A stretch of 41,040 nucleotides of DNA from Syntrophales bacterium. Its GTDB lineage: Bacteria > Desulfobacterota > Syntrophia > Syntrophales > CG2-30-49-12. Each line of letters starts with the position of its first letter. Within the stretch, counting starts at the first letter, position 1. The notes under the pieces were generated by a model. That model ran no database searches. It was not told where the DNA came from and worked only from the letters and a program-made list of their open reading frames with translations. Below are positions 7,468 through 16,493 of this stretch, in pieces. The translations under genes were made by a program, and so were the position numbers. The DNA lies in contig JASEGZ010000013.1 of the NCBI GenBank assembly GCA_030018935.1, positions 1 through 41,040 of the forward strand, written 5' to 3'.

Positions 7468-7605
7468 TAGTACTACTCCGACAATTCATGTTTTATGTCA
7501 TTCCGAACGACCGAAGGGAGTGAAGAATCTTTCCGTCCAGGGTCTAATTTGTGAGATTTCTCGTCGCTGCGCTTCTCGGAATGACAATGTGTCGGAGTAG
7601 TATTA
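7468..7605. mobile_element. MITE-like element with nested inverted repeats
   Basis: The ends form a perfect 13-bp terminal inverted repeat, TACTACTCCGACA (7471-7483) and its complement (7590-7602), extended to about 16 bp with one mismatch. Inside is a second 11-bp pair, TGTCATTCCGA (7496-7506) and TCGGAATGACA (7576-7586). The 138-bp body has no reading frame. The inner TGTCATTCCGA word with flanking GAAGGGAGTGAAGAATCT is a widespread intergenic repeat type. No transposase is present, so it would move only in trans. Confidence 0.7.
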
Positions 7606-7644
7606 GGTGATAAATACCTCCATTGGGGGTTAAATTTTATTTGT

Positions 7645-7674
7645 AGCTAACGCCGGTCGAGCGATTGGTTAGGC
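7645..7674 (-). other. Miniature attC-like site (centre deleted)
   Basis: On the minus strand the 30-bp site reads R'' GCCTAAC, then CAATCGCTCGACCGGC, then R' GTTAGCT. Both cores fit the integron patterns, and the middle resembles only the left half of a normal attC. R' starts the cassette holding the Dcd-like gene, and its six bases are complementary to the R'' of the attC at 6481-6487. Confidence 0.5.
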
Positions 7675-7817
7675 GGGCCGCTGTCAGCGGTCCACCGACA
7701 ATCGCGAGTCCGGGCGTAGCAGGGCAGTTCCACCGTAAGGCAGGCGAGAGCGTGGAGACGCGCCCTTATTATTGCTTCTATCCAATTTTTACACGGTGCG
7801 TCTCAAGCGGCCCGCCT
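7671..7817. repeat. ORF-less segment bounded by 12-bp inverted repeat
   Basis: AGGCGGGCCGCT (7671-7682) is repeated inverted at 7806-7817. The 147-bp segment contains no convincing reading frame. Because the left end overlaps an attC R'' and the right end supplies its complement, it could be a tiny non-coding cassette. From 7818 to 8041 the sequence is AT-rich and I see nothing recognisable. Confidence 0.4.
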
Positions 7818-8041
7818 TACAATTATTATAAGAATTTCCCATTTATTGCTAAATTTCCCATAATCTCTGTATAAAATCAATTAAAATATCTCCTGATTAT
7901 TAACTTTTTTGTTGATTAACCTTCGTATTTTTGCTTTCATAACATGTAAAAGAGAACCTCGTATATTGTAGGAAAATTGTCATATATGCCGGAAAAAAGA
8001 ATTTTACCAGAATTTCAAAACTTTCTTCATATAAAGTAACT

Positions 8042-8162
8042 GTAACTATTCAGGTAGGCACAGAGCACCAAAGGCACAAAGTAGGAAAAAAACAACGAAA
8101 CGACCCTGCTCCGCTCTGCTTTGTGCCTATGTGCCTTTGCCACTTTGTGCCTGAGTAGTTAC
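8042..8162. repeat. Long imperfect palindrome (GGCACA-rich)
   Basis: The ends GTAACTATTCAGG (8042-8054) and CCTGAGTAGTTAC (8150-8162) are nearly perfect inverted repeats. GGCACAAAG/CTTTGTGCC words pair further in. The element is about 121 bp, lies downstream of the restriction-modification gene, and resembles a MITE-like or hairpin repeat that could end transcription. Confidence 0.55.
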
Positions 8163-8237
8163 AAGTAACTATACATTTTGGGTCTGCATTAGACAAGCAA
8201 AATGTCGTCTAATGCTGTGATTGGGTATGTTATACGG

Positions 8238-11200
8238 CTATGCTGTGTCTTTTACTATCTCTACCCAGAGTAGATGTTTGAGTCTTTCTCTGGTTTTAAT
8301 GTCTCGGATTGATTCAAGATACGAGTTAACAACCTGAGCAATCCTATTTTTTAGTGCTTCTAACTCTGAAAGAATATTGTCTAAGTGGCCATCATCTTTG
8401 GGAACTTTCACCTTCTCCAGCCCCACCTCAAGAAATACCCTGAGATAGCGGGCTTCTTCCTCAGAGCCACATTCAATATGTTGCCTGCCAGAAGAGAGTC
8501 TCCATCCAAACAAACTTCGCTCAATTTTTATCTCGCCGGATGCTTTGGGAAGTATTTTTGTTAAGAGAGGTTTCAAGGTAAGAATCTTCTCTCTATAGAA
8601 TTTGCCGAGTGTCTCCTCACCGATATTGCTCATCACGGTTTTTACAAAGGCATCTACATCTATCCCTTCTTTTGTTTTTTTCTTTTTTCCAAAACTCTTT
8701 GCCTTCTCAATTCTTGATTTAACCAGGTCTATTACTGCCCGATAAACCTCAAGTTGCTCCTCTTCTGTAAGCCCTAAGATTTCACCCATAATGATTTTAT
8801 CCAGTTCTCTACGGTCAGGCTTGACTTTGGAAAGGGATACTTCGGCGGGGGAAGAGGCGCCAAGCTCGTGGAAGATAGATAAGATTTTTCTATCGCTAAT
8901 ATGTCTTAAGAGAGATGAAAGACGTCGCTGTAATTCCTTAGTAATACTGGAGGGAATTTGCAAACGTTCGACTTGATAAACATTTGTATAAACTGCACCC
9001 TCTCCTAAATTTGTAATCCCATCTATCTCAATCATTAGAGGAATGATGGAGCTATTTAGATAGGCGTGAAACAAGGTATAATCGGCCTTGTTTTTAAGGT
9101 AAATGTAAAAGAATCTTTTGTCTGCCCAAGTTTTTTGCGTGTCATATATCCCATATCTGTCGTTATAAGCATCGGACCAAATGAGATCGGGTTTTTCCCA
9201 AATCCCCAAGTCATACCATCTTCCTCTACTTGCACAGGTTGGCCTTTTATCAAATCCCTTACGGTCACCTTCTTGAATGTATCTCAGGATATTTGTACCC
9301 TTCAAATCCTTCTTGTCCTTATGAACCATCAAAACCCGGTATTTCAAATCTTCCGGTTTAACGACGATGGATTTGCATTCCCGTGGAGATTTGATGACAT
9401 AATTCGGCACCCAATTCCCGTTCTCATCCTGATGCATCCAGAACTCTTTCTCAATCCCTTTTTCCTTTATCTCCTCCTCGGTAAGATAGAAGAACTCATT
9501 GGCACCGGTAGTGAAGCCACGCCTTACCTCGGCGATCTCCTTTAGGGGCACAAGCTTACCTTTGCCCTTTTCAAGAATCTTAAAGAAAATCTCCGGTGCT
9601 CTAAGATATTTACCCCACTTTGCTCCAACATATTTTTGCTCTTCTATGTCGAACCCTTCCTCCCCTAATTCCTTCTGGCTCTTGGGGTAGATTCTCAATT
9701 CCTCGTTTTCATAAAAATCATTGTGGGCGAGGATGGTCTTTTTGAGTTTGTCTATGGCAGTGAGCCTCTCTACCTGCTTTTCCCACATGTCCTGGGCTGG
9801 GGGGATAAAGTTTCGCAGAGACTTTTTGAGATAGACAAAGCGAACGAGGTTTTCGTCCCTTTCCCTTTTATCCCTGCACTTTTGAAGGATGATGATACAG
9901 GTGTTGATGTCCGCCTCTTCAAACCAGCGTTCTACCTTAGATTCTATGATGGCAATAATTTTGTAATTTTTTAGAAAGAAATCCTGAAGCCCTTTGCCGT
10001 AGTCCACATCGAGCCAGGAGTTGGAGACGATGAAACCGAAATGACCACCGTCTTTCAGAAACTTTGTGCCGTGGACAAAGAAGTAGGCATGGATGCCAGC
10101 CCTTTTTCCAATTTCAGCAATCTTTTTGTTGAGAAAATAAAGGGCCTTTTCAATCAAGTTCCCCTTATATGCAGCATCCTCAGGGGAGATATCGCTTATT
10201 TCCTCCTGTCTTGTATAGGGAGGATTGCCCACAACTGCATCAAACCATCGGGGAAAGGTAACCTCCCTCTCCTCCCGACCAAGTGTCCTTGCCCTTGTCT
10301 TTCTCCATTTCTCAGGGTCGAAGCCTTCATCTCCAACAAGAAGGGCGAAGAAATCTTCCTGAAGGATATTAGGATAATTCTTGTCTACACCCAGGTCGTT
10401 GATGGCAAGGTTAATCGTAGCAAGGTGGGCAGGGAACTTAGCAATGTCATTTCCCCAAAGCGTGGTCAGGATGTCCTCGTGCCCTTTGCGTTGATTCATC
10501 AGTTTTTTGTGCTGGTAAGCTCTCACCAGAAATGTCCCTGCCCCGCAGGCTGGGTCAAGGATTCTGTCATCTTCGTGGTGTAAACAGAACTTGAGAATTA
10601 AATCCACCACATCGGGGCTGGTGAAATACTGACCCAGATTGTGGCGCTCATCCTGTGGAATAAGTCGTTCAAAGATTCTGCCTATGACATCATAACCGAG
10701 CCTGGAAAAATCGTATTTTTTGAGGATAGTGATAAGTTCCTTTATCTCTTTGATGACCTCTTTTGCTTCAGGGAAAGCGATGGTATCTATAAAGTCAGTG
10801 GTATAAATAGTCTCGTAGTCAATCTTCAGGACTTCATCAAAGAAACTCTGGAGAATCTTTTGGAGTTGCGCCCCTTTCAGCAAGCTTTCGGGTATTTCAA
10901 GAGGAGCCAGTTCATGAGGCCTCTTTGCCTGAAGAAGGTTGTAGAAGAGAATTTTGTTGACAAGAAGATAGGCGGTTTGTCTTGATGCCTTATCAAAGTC
11001 CTGAGACTGCCAGGCAAAATTCCAGCCCTGATCTACAAACCAGTTTTTGAGGCTCTTAGCGAAAGAAGAGTTCTTGTGGCATTGGTCATCAATAATCCTT
11101 CTGTAGTAGGTAGAGAGAACCCTTATCTTCTCCTGAAGTCTGAAGATTAAAAACTCATCTATTGCCTGTTTGGGTTCAGGTTCTCTGCCAGAATGGACGG

Positions 11201-11714
11201 AATAAAGTCTGGTGAGAAAATCTGCAAGCCCCTTCTTTATAGGCTCTCTGTATCTTGTCTGTTCAATATCATCCAGATTCTCAAGTTCTGAGAGGGCGTA
11301 TTTTTCAACGATTTGTTCTTCTTCTGGTCTCAGTGCATTTACCTTTTCCGTGCTAAACCAGATGAGTCTTTTGAAATTGGTGAGAGCAAAGTATTTTGCT
11401 TTTCTCTGAGTTGCCTTCTCTCTGGCGGGCCATTTCAATTCTTTTTCGTCAAAGACATCGTGGTATGGAGGCTTTGCCTCCAATACACAGAGGATATTTT
11501 GGCTCCCGCGGGATTCATAGATAACTGTATCCGGCATCTTTCTATCATCGCCCGAAGTTTCAACATCGGGCAGGCCGAGGTCAAGATTTTTACGCTCAAT
11601 AATCTCCCTCATCCAGTGCATCAGAATGGCTACCGCCGTTCGCTCTGTCTTGTGAGCGATCATCCCAAAGGGACTGGGAATTTTTGTTGATTTTGCCTTG
11701 ATTTTACTTTTCAA
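8238..11714 (-). CDS. Type IIG-like restriction-modification enzyme (N6-adenine methylase fused to nuclease)
   Basis: This 1158-residue protein combines a predicted endonuclease and an N6-adenine methyltransferase. Near residues 60-83 it has PDTVIYESRGS followed by CVLEAKPP, which fits a PD-(D/E)xK nuclease core. Methylase motif I is DPACGAGTFLVRAYQ at about residue 386 and motif IV is GNPPYTRQEE at about residue 497. The region after 680 should hold the target recognition domain. The layout and size match Eco57I-type single-chain enzymes that cut and modify with one polypeptide, defending against foreign DNA. Its start overlaps the end of the RadC-like gene by 11 bp, so the two are probably translationally coupled. 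No separate methylase or specificity gene is present. Confidence 0.88.
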   Translation of the reverse strand: MKSKIKAKSTKIPSPFGMIAHKTERTAVAILMHWMREIIERKNLDLGLPDVETSGDDRKMPDTVIYESRGSQNILCVLEAKPPYHDVFDEKELKWPAREKATQRKAKYFALTNFKRLIWFSTEKVNALRPEEEQIVEKYALSELENLDDIEQTRYREPIKKGLADFLTRLYSVHSGREPEPKQAIDEFLIFRLQEKIRVLSTYYRRIIDDQCHKNSSFAKSLKNWFVDQGWNFAWQSQDFDKASRQTAYLLVNKILFYNLLQAKRPHELAPLEIPESLLKGAQLQKILQSFFDEVLKIDYETIYTTDFIDTIAFPEAKEVIKEIKELITILKKYDFSRLGYDVIGRIFERLIPQDERHNLGQYFTSPDVVDLILKFCLHHEDDRILDPACGAGTFLVRAYQHKKLMNQRKGHEDILTTLWGNDIAKFPAHLATINLAINDLGVDKNYPNILQEDFFALLVGDEGFDPEKWRKTRARTLGREEREVTFPRWFDAVVGNPPYTRQEEISDISPEDAAYKGNLIEKALYFLNKKIAEIGKRAGIHAYFFVHGTKFLKDGGHFGFIVSNSWLDVDYGKGLQDFFLKNYKIIAIIESKVERWFEEADINTCIIILQKCRDKRERDENLVRFVYLKKSLRNFIPPAQDMWEKQVERLTAIDKLKKTILAHNDFYENEELRIYPKSQKELGEEGFDIEEQKYVGAKWGKYLRAPEIFFKILEKGKGKLVPLKEIAEVRRGFTTGANEFFYLTEEEIKEKGIEKEFWMHQDENGNWVPNYVIKSPRECKSIVVKPEDLKYRVLMVHKDKKDLKGTNILRYIQEGDRKGFDKRPTCASRGRWYDLGIWEKPDLIWSDAYNDRYGIYDTQKTWADKRFFYIYLKNKADYTLFHAYLNSSIIPLMIEIDGITNLGEGAVYTNVYQVERLQIPSSITKELQRRLSSLLRHISDRKILSIFHELGASSPAEVSLSKVKPDRRELDKIIMGEILGLTEEEQLEVYRAVIDLVKSRIEKAKSFGKKKKTKEGIDVDAFVKTVMSNIGEETLGKFYREKILTLKPLLTKILPKASGEIKIERSLFGWRLSSGRQHIECGSEEEARYLRVFLEVGLEKVKVPKDDGHLDNILSELEALKNRIAQVVNSYLESIRDIKTRERLKHLLWVEIVKDTA

Positions 11715-12063
11715 TGTCTTTGCTCTCAGGAGATCCCTCGGATAAGACCTGATTCACAATTCTTCGGGCAATCTCAAAGGCAGCCGCAATTTTTATGATT
11801 TTCACATCGGCAAGCCCTTTGATTTCTAAAAACTTTTCCAGAGGCTGATTAGCCATTCCCTTGAATGAGCCGAACTTTGCAAAAATTTCTTCCGCAATCT
11901 TTTCTGCTGGCTTCCCTTTGATGCCTGTAGAAATCAGGATTGAAAGCAATTCTACATCTGAAAGGCTTTCCGCACCGAGTTCTCTGAGTTTGCCGCCGGG
12001 ATGGCGCCACTGCTGCATCTCGGAGCCACCCGTAATCTGGTGGTCGGTAGTACTCTTTTTCAT
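11704..12063 (-). CDS. RadC N-terminal (UPF0758) helix-hairpin-helix protein
   Basis: The 119 residues correspond to the N-terminal half of RadC/UPF0758 proteins: PGGKLRELGAESLSDVELLSILISTG is typical, followed by the helix-hairpin-helix segment EIKGLADVKIIKIAAAFEIARR. The C-terminal MPN/JAB metalloprotease-like domain of full RadC, about 120 residues, is absent. The stop is not an obvious truncation, because the gene runs into the restriction-modification gene in an 11-bp overlap that suggests selection for coupling. A DNA-binding helper or recognition subunit for that enzyme is a reasonable inference. The gene follows nadB by 49 bp on the same strand. Confidence 0.8.
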   Translation of the reverse strand: MKKSTTDHQITGGSEMQQWRHPGGKLRELGAESLSDVELLSILISTGIKGKPAEKIAEEIFAKFGSFKGMANQPLEKFLEIKGLADVKIIKIAAAFEIARRIVNQVLSEGSPESKDIEK

Positions 12064-12112
12064 AAAATCTTCTTCTCCTTTTTCAGGAACGGCATTGCTT
12101 ATAATTATAGGA

Positions 12113-13741
12113 TTAGCGCATTTTTAGCAATCCCTTATCTTTCACTATGACTGTGTCCTGCAACCAGTGCCTGTCATCCCTCTCAGGATAATCAATATTA
12201 TAATGGAGACCTCTGCTTTCTTTCCTCATTCTGGCACATTTAACGATGAGTTTTGCTACCGTGGCAATGTTTCGGAGTTCCACTAAATCCCTCGTGATGA
12301 TAAAATTTCTGTAGTATTCGTCAATCTCCCTGTTAATCAGGACGATTCGCCGTTCCGCCCGTTCCAGTCTTTTATTTGACCGGACAATGCCCACGTAATT
12401 CCCCATACACCTCCTGATCTCATCCCAGTTATGAGAAACGACAATAGATTCATCACTTTCTGTGGCTCCACGGGGATCCCAGGAAGGGATGGGAATGGGA
12501 TCGTCTTTGATTTCCGGGAACTGCCCGGCTATACTGACAAATGACCTGTGGGAAAACACCACCGCTTCAAGAAGCGAGTTGCTTGCCAAGCGATTGGCCC
12601 CATGGAGACCGGTGCAGGAGACCTCGCCACAGGCAAAGAGTCTCTCGATGTTCGTTTCCCCAAAATGATCGACCAATACGCCTCCGCAGAGATAATGAGC
12701 GGCAGGAACAACGGGAATCTGATCCTTTGTGATATCAATGCCGAACTCCAGGCATTTCTGGTAGATATTGGGGAATCTGTTGATGAGAAAATCCCTGTCT
12801 CTGTGGGTGATGTCGAGGAGGACATACTCATCGCCTGATTTTTTCAGTTCCGCATCTATGGCTCTGGCCACTATATCCCTCGGGGCAAGATTCTTCATGG
12901 GGTGGTATTTTTCCATGAAGGTTTTGCCGCTTTTCAATTTCAGGATGCCCCCTTCTCCACGGACGACCTCACTGATGAGAAACGATTTCGCTTCCGGATG
13001 GAAGAGGCAGGTCGGATGAAACTGGATGAATTCCATATTGGCGATTTGCGCCCCCACCCTGTAAGCCATGGCGATGCCGTCACCGGTGGCGATGTCGGGA
13101 TTAGTAGTGATGAGGTACACTTTACCGGCGCCACCGGTGGTCAGAATGGTGAACTTGGCTCTGAATGTAGGTATCTCGTTATGATCAATATCCAGGGCAT
13201 AGGCCCCGAGGCACTTATCACCATTGTTCTTTTCCTGTTTAAGAAGGACAGATTTTAAAATAAGATCAATGGCAATATAATTTTCATAAATACTTATATT
13301 TTTTTTCCGACTTGCTTTTTCGTGTAGGGCACGTTCGATTTCCCTGCCGGTAAGGTCTTTCGCGTGGAAGATCCTCCTGTGCGAATGTCCCCCTTCCTGT
13401 CCGAGGTCGTAAAGGGTGGAATTGTTATTCTCCGTTCTCGCAAATTCAACCCCCCATTTCTCCAGTTCCCTTATCCTTTCCGGTCCTTCCGTAACAACGA
13501 ATTTTACCGCCTCTTCTTTGCAGAGACCTGCCCCACAGGTGAGGGTATCGTTGATATGATATTCAAACCGGTCCGTCTTGTCGGCAACGGCGGCTATCCC
13601 CCCCTGGGCATAGTTCGTGCTCGATTCGGATTTTTCCTTTTTCGTGATGATGGCTACCGTTCCCAGATCGGCGGCCTTGATGGCAAAGCAAAGCCCCGCG
13701 ATACCGCTTCCTATAACCAGAAAATCTGTGACTATCTCCAT
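12113..13741 (-). CDS. nadB: L-aspartate oxidase
   Basis: NadB is an FAD enzyme that oxidises L-aspartate to iminoaspartate, the first step of de novo NAD synthesis. The 542-residue length is normal. The N-terminal FAD-binding motif VIGSGIAGLCFAIKAAD, the SSTNYAQGGIAA segment, the HPTCLFHP block and the C-terminal RESRGLHYNIDYP block are all present. NadA and NadC are not in the window. In anaerobes fumarate or another acceptor replaces oxygen. It heads a minus-strand run with the RadC-like and restriction-modification genes and is divergent from tsaD over a 112-bp gap. Confidence 0.95.
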   Translation of the reverse strand: MEIVTDFLVIGSGIAGLCFAIKAADLGTVAIITKKEKSESSTNYAQGGIAAVADKTDRFEYHINDTLTCGAGLCKEEAVKFVVTEGPERIRELEKWGVEFARTENNNSTLYDLGQEGGHSHRRIFHAKDLTGREIERALHEKASRKKNISIYENYIAIDLILKSVLLKQEKNNGDKCLGAYALDIDHNEIPTFRAKFTILTTGGAGKVYLITTNPDIATGDGIAMAYRVGAQIANMEFIQFHPTCLFHPEAKSFLISEVVRGEGGILKLKSGKTFMEKYHPMKNLAPRDIVARAIDAELKKSGDEYVLLDITHRDRDFLINRFPNIYQKCLEFGIDITKDQIPVVPAAHYLCGGVLVDHFGETNIERLFACGEVSCTGLHGANRLASNSLLEAVVFSHRSFVSIAGQFPEIKDDPIPIPSWDPRGATESDESIVVSHNWDEIRRCMGNYVGIVRSNKRLERAERRIVLINREIDEYYRNFIITRDLVELRNIATVAKLIVKCARMRKESRGLHYNIDYPERDDRHWLQDTVIVKDKGLLKMR

Positions 13742-13853
13742 GCATTTTTACCTTTCTTGGTTCGAAGAATGAAAAGTTTGTTTACAAGCGTTTGGATTTC
13801 TATATATACTTTTCCAATCTTTGTAAAAGGAAAATATCTTCAAGGACAGAGGC

Positions 13854-14897
13854 ATGCTGGTTTTAGGTATAGAGTCTTCCTGTGATGAGACGGCGGCGGC
13901 GGTTGTTAGTAATGGCCGTTTTATTCTCTCTAATATTGTTGCTTCCCAGATTGATGTCCATAGCCGGTATGGCGGTGTCGTACCGGAGATTGCCTCCAGG
14001 AAGCATATTGAGGCAATAGCGCCGGTGATACTTCAGGCCCTTGATGGTGCGCAGGTCACACTGAATGATATTGAAGGGATAGCAGTGACGATGGGTCCGG
14101 GATTGGTCGGTTCTCTTCTTGTGGGTCTGTCCGTGGCGAAGGCAATTGCTTTCGCCAGGAACATACCTTTCGTCGGAGTGAATCACCTTGAGGGCCATAT
14201 TGCCTCGATCTTCCTCACAGAGGGGAAAATCGCCTTTCCCTTTGTGGCCCTTGTTGCTTCCGGTGGCCATACGACTATTTATCTGGTAAAAGGTTTTGAG
14301 AACTTTACAGTCCTGGGGCAAACGAGGGATGACGCTGCCGGAGAAGCCTTTGATAAGGGGGCCAAAATGCTGGGGCTCGGTTATCCGGGGGGGATTGTTA
14401 TTGATCAACTGGCTAAAAGGGGAGAGCGAAACTGGCTGAAATTTCCGAGGGCGATGAAGGACAGTTTAGATTTTAGCTTCAGCGGCCTGAAGACTGCACT
14501 TCTGACCTGTATCAAAAGACGGGGATACCCCTTTAGCGGGGATGAATTACCCCATGTAGCCGCCAGTTATCAGGAGGCTATTGCCGATGTCCTGGTAGAA
14601 AAGACCTTGAGGGCGGCGGAGACGTCTTCTGTTTTCCGTGTTGTTGTATGCGGCGGGGTTGCGGCAAACAGCCGCCTGAGAGAACTGTTTTATGAGAACG
14701 CCGGCGAGAGGGGGGTTGAGGTGTTTATCCCTCCTCCTGTTTTGTGCACCGACAATGCCGCTATGATTGCCGCTTTAGGTGAACATCTCTTAAGAGCGGG
14801 AAGATGCGATGCCCTGAATCTGAATGCAATTTCCAGATGGCCGTCTATTCCTGACCCTTTCCACTGCCGGAAGGACGAAGGTAGCCACCTGGGCTGA
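13854..14897 (+). CDS. tsaD: tRNA N6-adenosine threonylcarbamoyltransferase
   Basis: TsaD transfers the threonylcarbamoyl group to A37 of tRNAs that read ANN codons, with TsaB and TsaE as partners. The N-terminal GIESSCDETAAAVV motif, the metal-binding histidines in VNHLEGHIAS and the nucleotide-binding VASGGHTTIYLV and CGGVAANSRL blocks are all visible. The length of 347 residues is typical. The start has AGGACAGAGG upstream. It begins a forward cluster with a DUF2062 protein and ksgA, so the cluster combines tRNA and rRNA modification. Confidence 0.96.
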   Translation: MLVLGIESSCDETAAAVVSNGRFILSNIVASQIDVHSRYGGVVPEIASRKHIEAIAPVILQALDGAQVTLNDIEGIAVTMGPGLVGSLLVGLSVAKAIAFARNIPFVGVNHLEGHIASIFLTEGKIAFPFVALVASGGHTTIYLVKGFENFTVLGQTRDDAAGEAFDKGAKMLGLGYPGGIVIDQLAKRGERNWLKFPRAMKDSLDFSFSGLKTALLTCIKRRGYPFSGDELPHVAASYQEAIADVLVEKTLRAAETSSVFRVVVCGGVAANSRLRELFYENAGERGVEVFIPPPVLCTDNAAMIAALGEHLLRAGRCDALNLNAISRWPSIPDPFHCRKDEGSHLG

Positions 14898-14898
14898 G

Positions 14899-15354
14899 AT
14901 GAGAAAAAACAACATAGACAAACTCAAGGGGTTTTACGAGCGGTTTATCAGCCTGAAAGGTGAACCGAAGACCATTGCCATGGGTATGGCAATGGGTGTT
15001 TTTATCGGTGTAACTCCCACTATCCCGTTTCATACAGCCCTGATTATTGTATCATGTCTCATCTTCAGGCAGAACATCGCCTCTGCCATTCTTGGTTCCT
15101 GGATCATCTCCAATCCTCTCACCATCCCGCTTTTTTATGTTTCGGAATATAAGTTGGGCAGGTACCTGTTGAGAAGCGACCATTTTCAGGTCGTCTTTAC
15201 GGACTATTCGATATGGAATGTTGTCAGCATGGGGTGGCGTGTTGCCGTTCCGTTGCTCACGGGAGGCATTATCGTTGCTCTCTTTTTCGCTCTCCCCGCA
15301 TATTTTATCACCTACCGCCTCGTACTGACGGTAAGAAAGAATCGTAACCAATGA
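14899..15354 (+). CDS. DUF2062 domain membrane protein
   Basis: The protein of about 151 residues is a DUF2062 member, recognised by KGEPKTIAMGMAMGVFIGVTP followed by the hydrophobic FHTALIIVSCLIFR and the NPLTIPLFY block. At least two to three membrane helices are expected, the last being GGIIVALFFALPAYFITY. Function is unknown. The frame is open from 14824, but the ATG at 14899, one base after the tsaD stop, fits the family start (MRKNNIDKLKGFYERF) and is preferred. It overlaps ksgA by 4 bp, so it is co-translated with its neighbours. Confidence 0.82.
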   Translation: MRKNNIDKLKGFYERFISLKGEPKTIAMGMAMGVFIGVTPTIPFHTALIIVSCLIFRQNIASAILGSWIISNPLTIPLFYVSEYKLGRYLLRSDHFQVVFTDYSIWNVVSMGWRVAVPLLTGGIIVALFFALPAYFITYRLVLTVRKNRNQ

Positions 15355-16274
15355 CCACACCCAGAAAAATCCTTAAAAATCACGGTATCCGACCACGGAA
15401 ACGTTTGGGACAGTCATTCCTCAAAGATAGAAATATTACAGACAGGATTGTTCAGACAGCCGATATCCGAAAGGAGGATACCGTTGTGGAGATAGGCGCC
15501 GGCCTGGGAATCATGACAGAGCTGCTGGCGGCCCAGGCCCGAAGGGTTATTGCCCTTGAGATAGATCCGTACCTGGTGTCCCTTCTCCGGGAAGAGCTGA
15601 AAGGCCACCCCAACGTGGAGATCATCCCGACCGATGTCCTTAAATATGATTTTTCTCTGGCCTGTCAGGAGTGTTTATCAGGCAAGTTGAAGGTTATTGG
15701 TAATATACCTTATAACATTTCCTCGCAGATATTGTTTCATTTAATATCCTACAAGCGCTGCATTGCATGCATGATCTTGATGTTTCAAAAGGAAATGGCC
15801 GATCGTATTGTCGCCCCTGTGGGAACAAAGGATTACGGCGTACCTTCCGTAGCGCTTTCCATGTACGGTATCGTCTCCCATGAGATGACCGTACCTCCTG
15901 AGTGTTTTTACCCCCAACCTAAGGTGATGTCTTCTGTACTGAAGATCGTGATGCGACAAAAGCCTCTGGTTGACTTAAAGGATGATGATTTTTTCAGGAA
16001 GATCGTAAAGATTGCTTTTTCGAAGAGGAGGAAAACCCTCTTGAATAATCTCCGTAGTGCAAATCTGCCGTTTTGTGAAAGGGAGATAAATTTATCTCTT
16101 GAGGCGGCGGGCATTGATGGCAGGAGGAGGGGGGAGACTCTGACAACGGAAGAGTTTGGTGTATTAAGCAATGTCCTTTTCAATAAAATCACAGGCAATC
16201 ACCTTTCATTTTCCGTGATGCCCCAACCGGGCGAAGATATTAGTTCAAACCAAGGGAATAATTGTAACAATTAA
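15351..16274 (+). CDS. ksgA: 16S rRNA dimethyladenosine transferase
   Basis: RsmA/KsgA dimethylates the two adjacent adenines A1518 and A1519 near the 3' end of 16S rRNA, using SAM. Motifs visible are GQSFLKDRNITDRIV, the SAM-binding VVEIGAGLGIMTELLA, and the catalytic GNIPYNISSQILF. The length is 307 residues, with a C-terminal tail beyond the usual end that is rich in asparagine. The start overlaps the previous stop in ATGA. The gene is followed by a 250-bp gap and then an integron-type cassette. Confidence 0.95.
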   Translation: MTTPRKILKNHGIRPRKRLGQSFLKDRNITDRIVQTADIRKEDTVVEIGAGLGIMTELLAAQARRVIALEIDPYLVSLLREELKGHPNVEIIPTDVLKYDFSLACQECLSGKLKVIGNIPYNISSQILFHLISYKRCIACMILMFQKEMADRIVAPVGTKDYGVPSVALSMYGIVSHEMTVPPECFYPQPKVMSSVLKIVMRQKPLVDLKDDDFFRKIVKIAFSKRRKTLLNNLRSANLPFCEREINLSLEAAGIDGRRRGETLTTEEFGVLSNVLFNKITGNHLSFSVMPQPGEDISSNQGNNCNN

Positions 16275-16285
16275 CTGAACATGTT

Positions 16286-16408
16286 ATGATAATAGGTAAA
16301 TATCTGAAAGTGGAAAGGCTCTGGGTTCCGGGTCCAATGGATATCTTATTTCAGGGGGAAGAAACTCCAATCGGACCTATAGTGGACTGGATCAAGCAAC
16401 GAATCTGA
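16286..16408 (+). CDS. Possible small protein, 40 aa
   Basis: A short frame beginning MIIGKYLKVERLWVPG and ending VDWIKQRI lies just after ksgA. There is no good ribosome binding site and no recognised family. It could be a remnant or chance. From 16409 to 16493 I see nothing. Confidence 0.2.
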   Translation: MIIGKYLKVERLWVPGPMDILFQGEETPIGPIVDWIKQRI

Positions 16409-16493
16409 TTCGCACAACAAATAAATACAATGATATAATAATAACTTGGGTAAAGTAAATTTGCCCGAAAATGTATTCAATCTAATAAGTGGT

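Noticed and set aside
7471-7602. The paired repeats as an intrinsic terminator of the Dcd-like gene
   Set aside because: The arms are about 100 bases apart with nested pairs and no T run, which fits a mobile repeat better.
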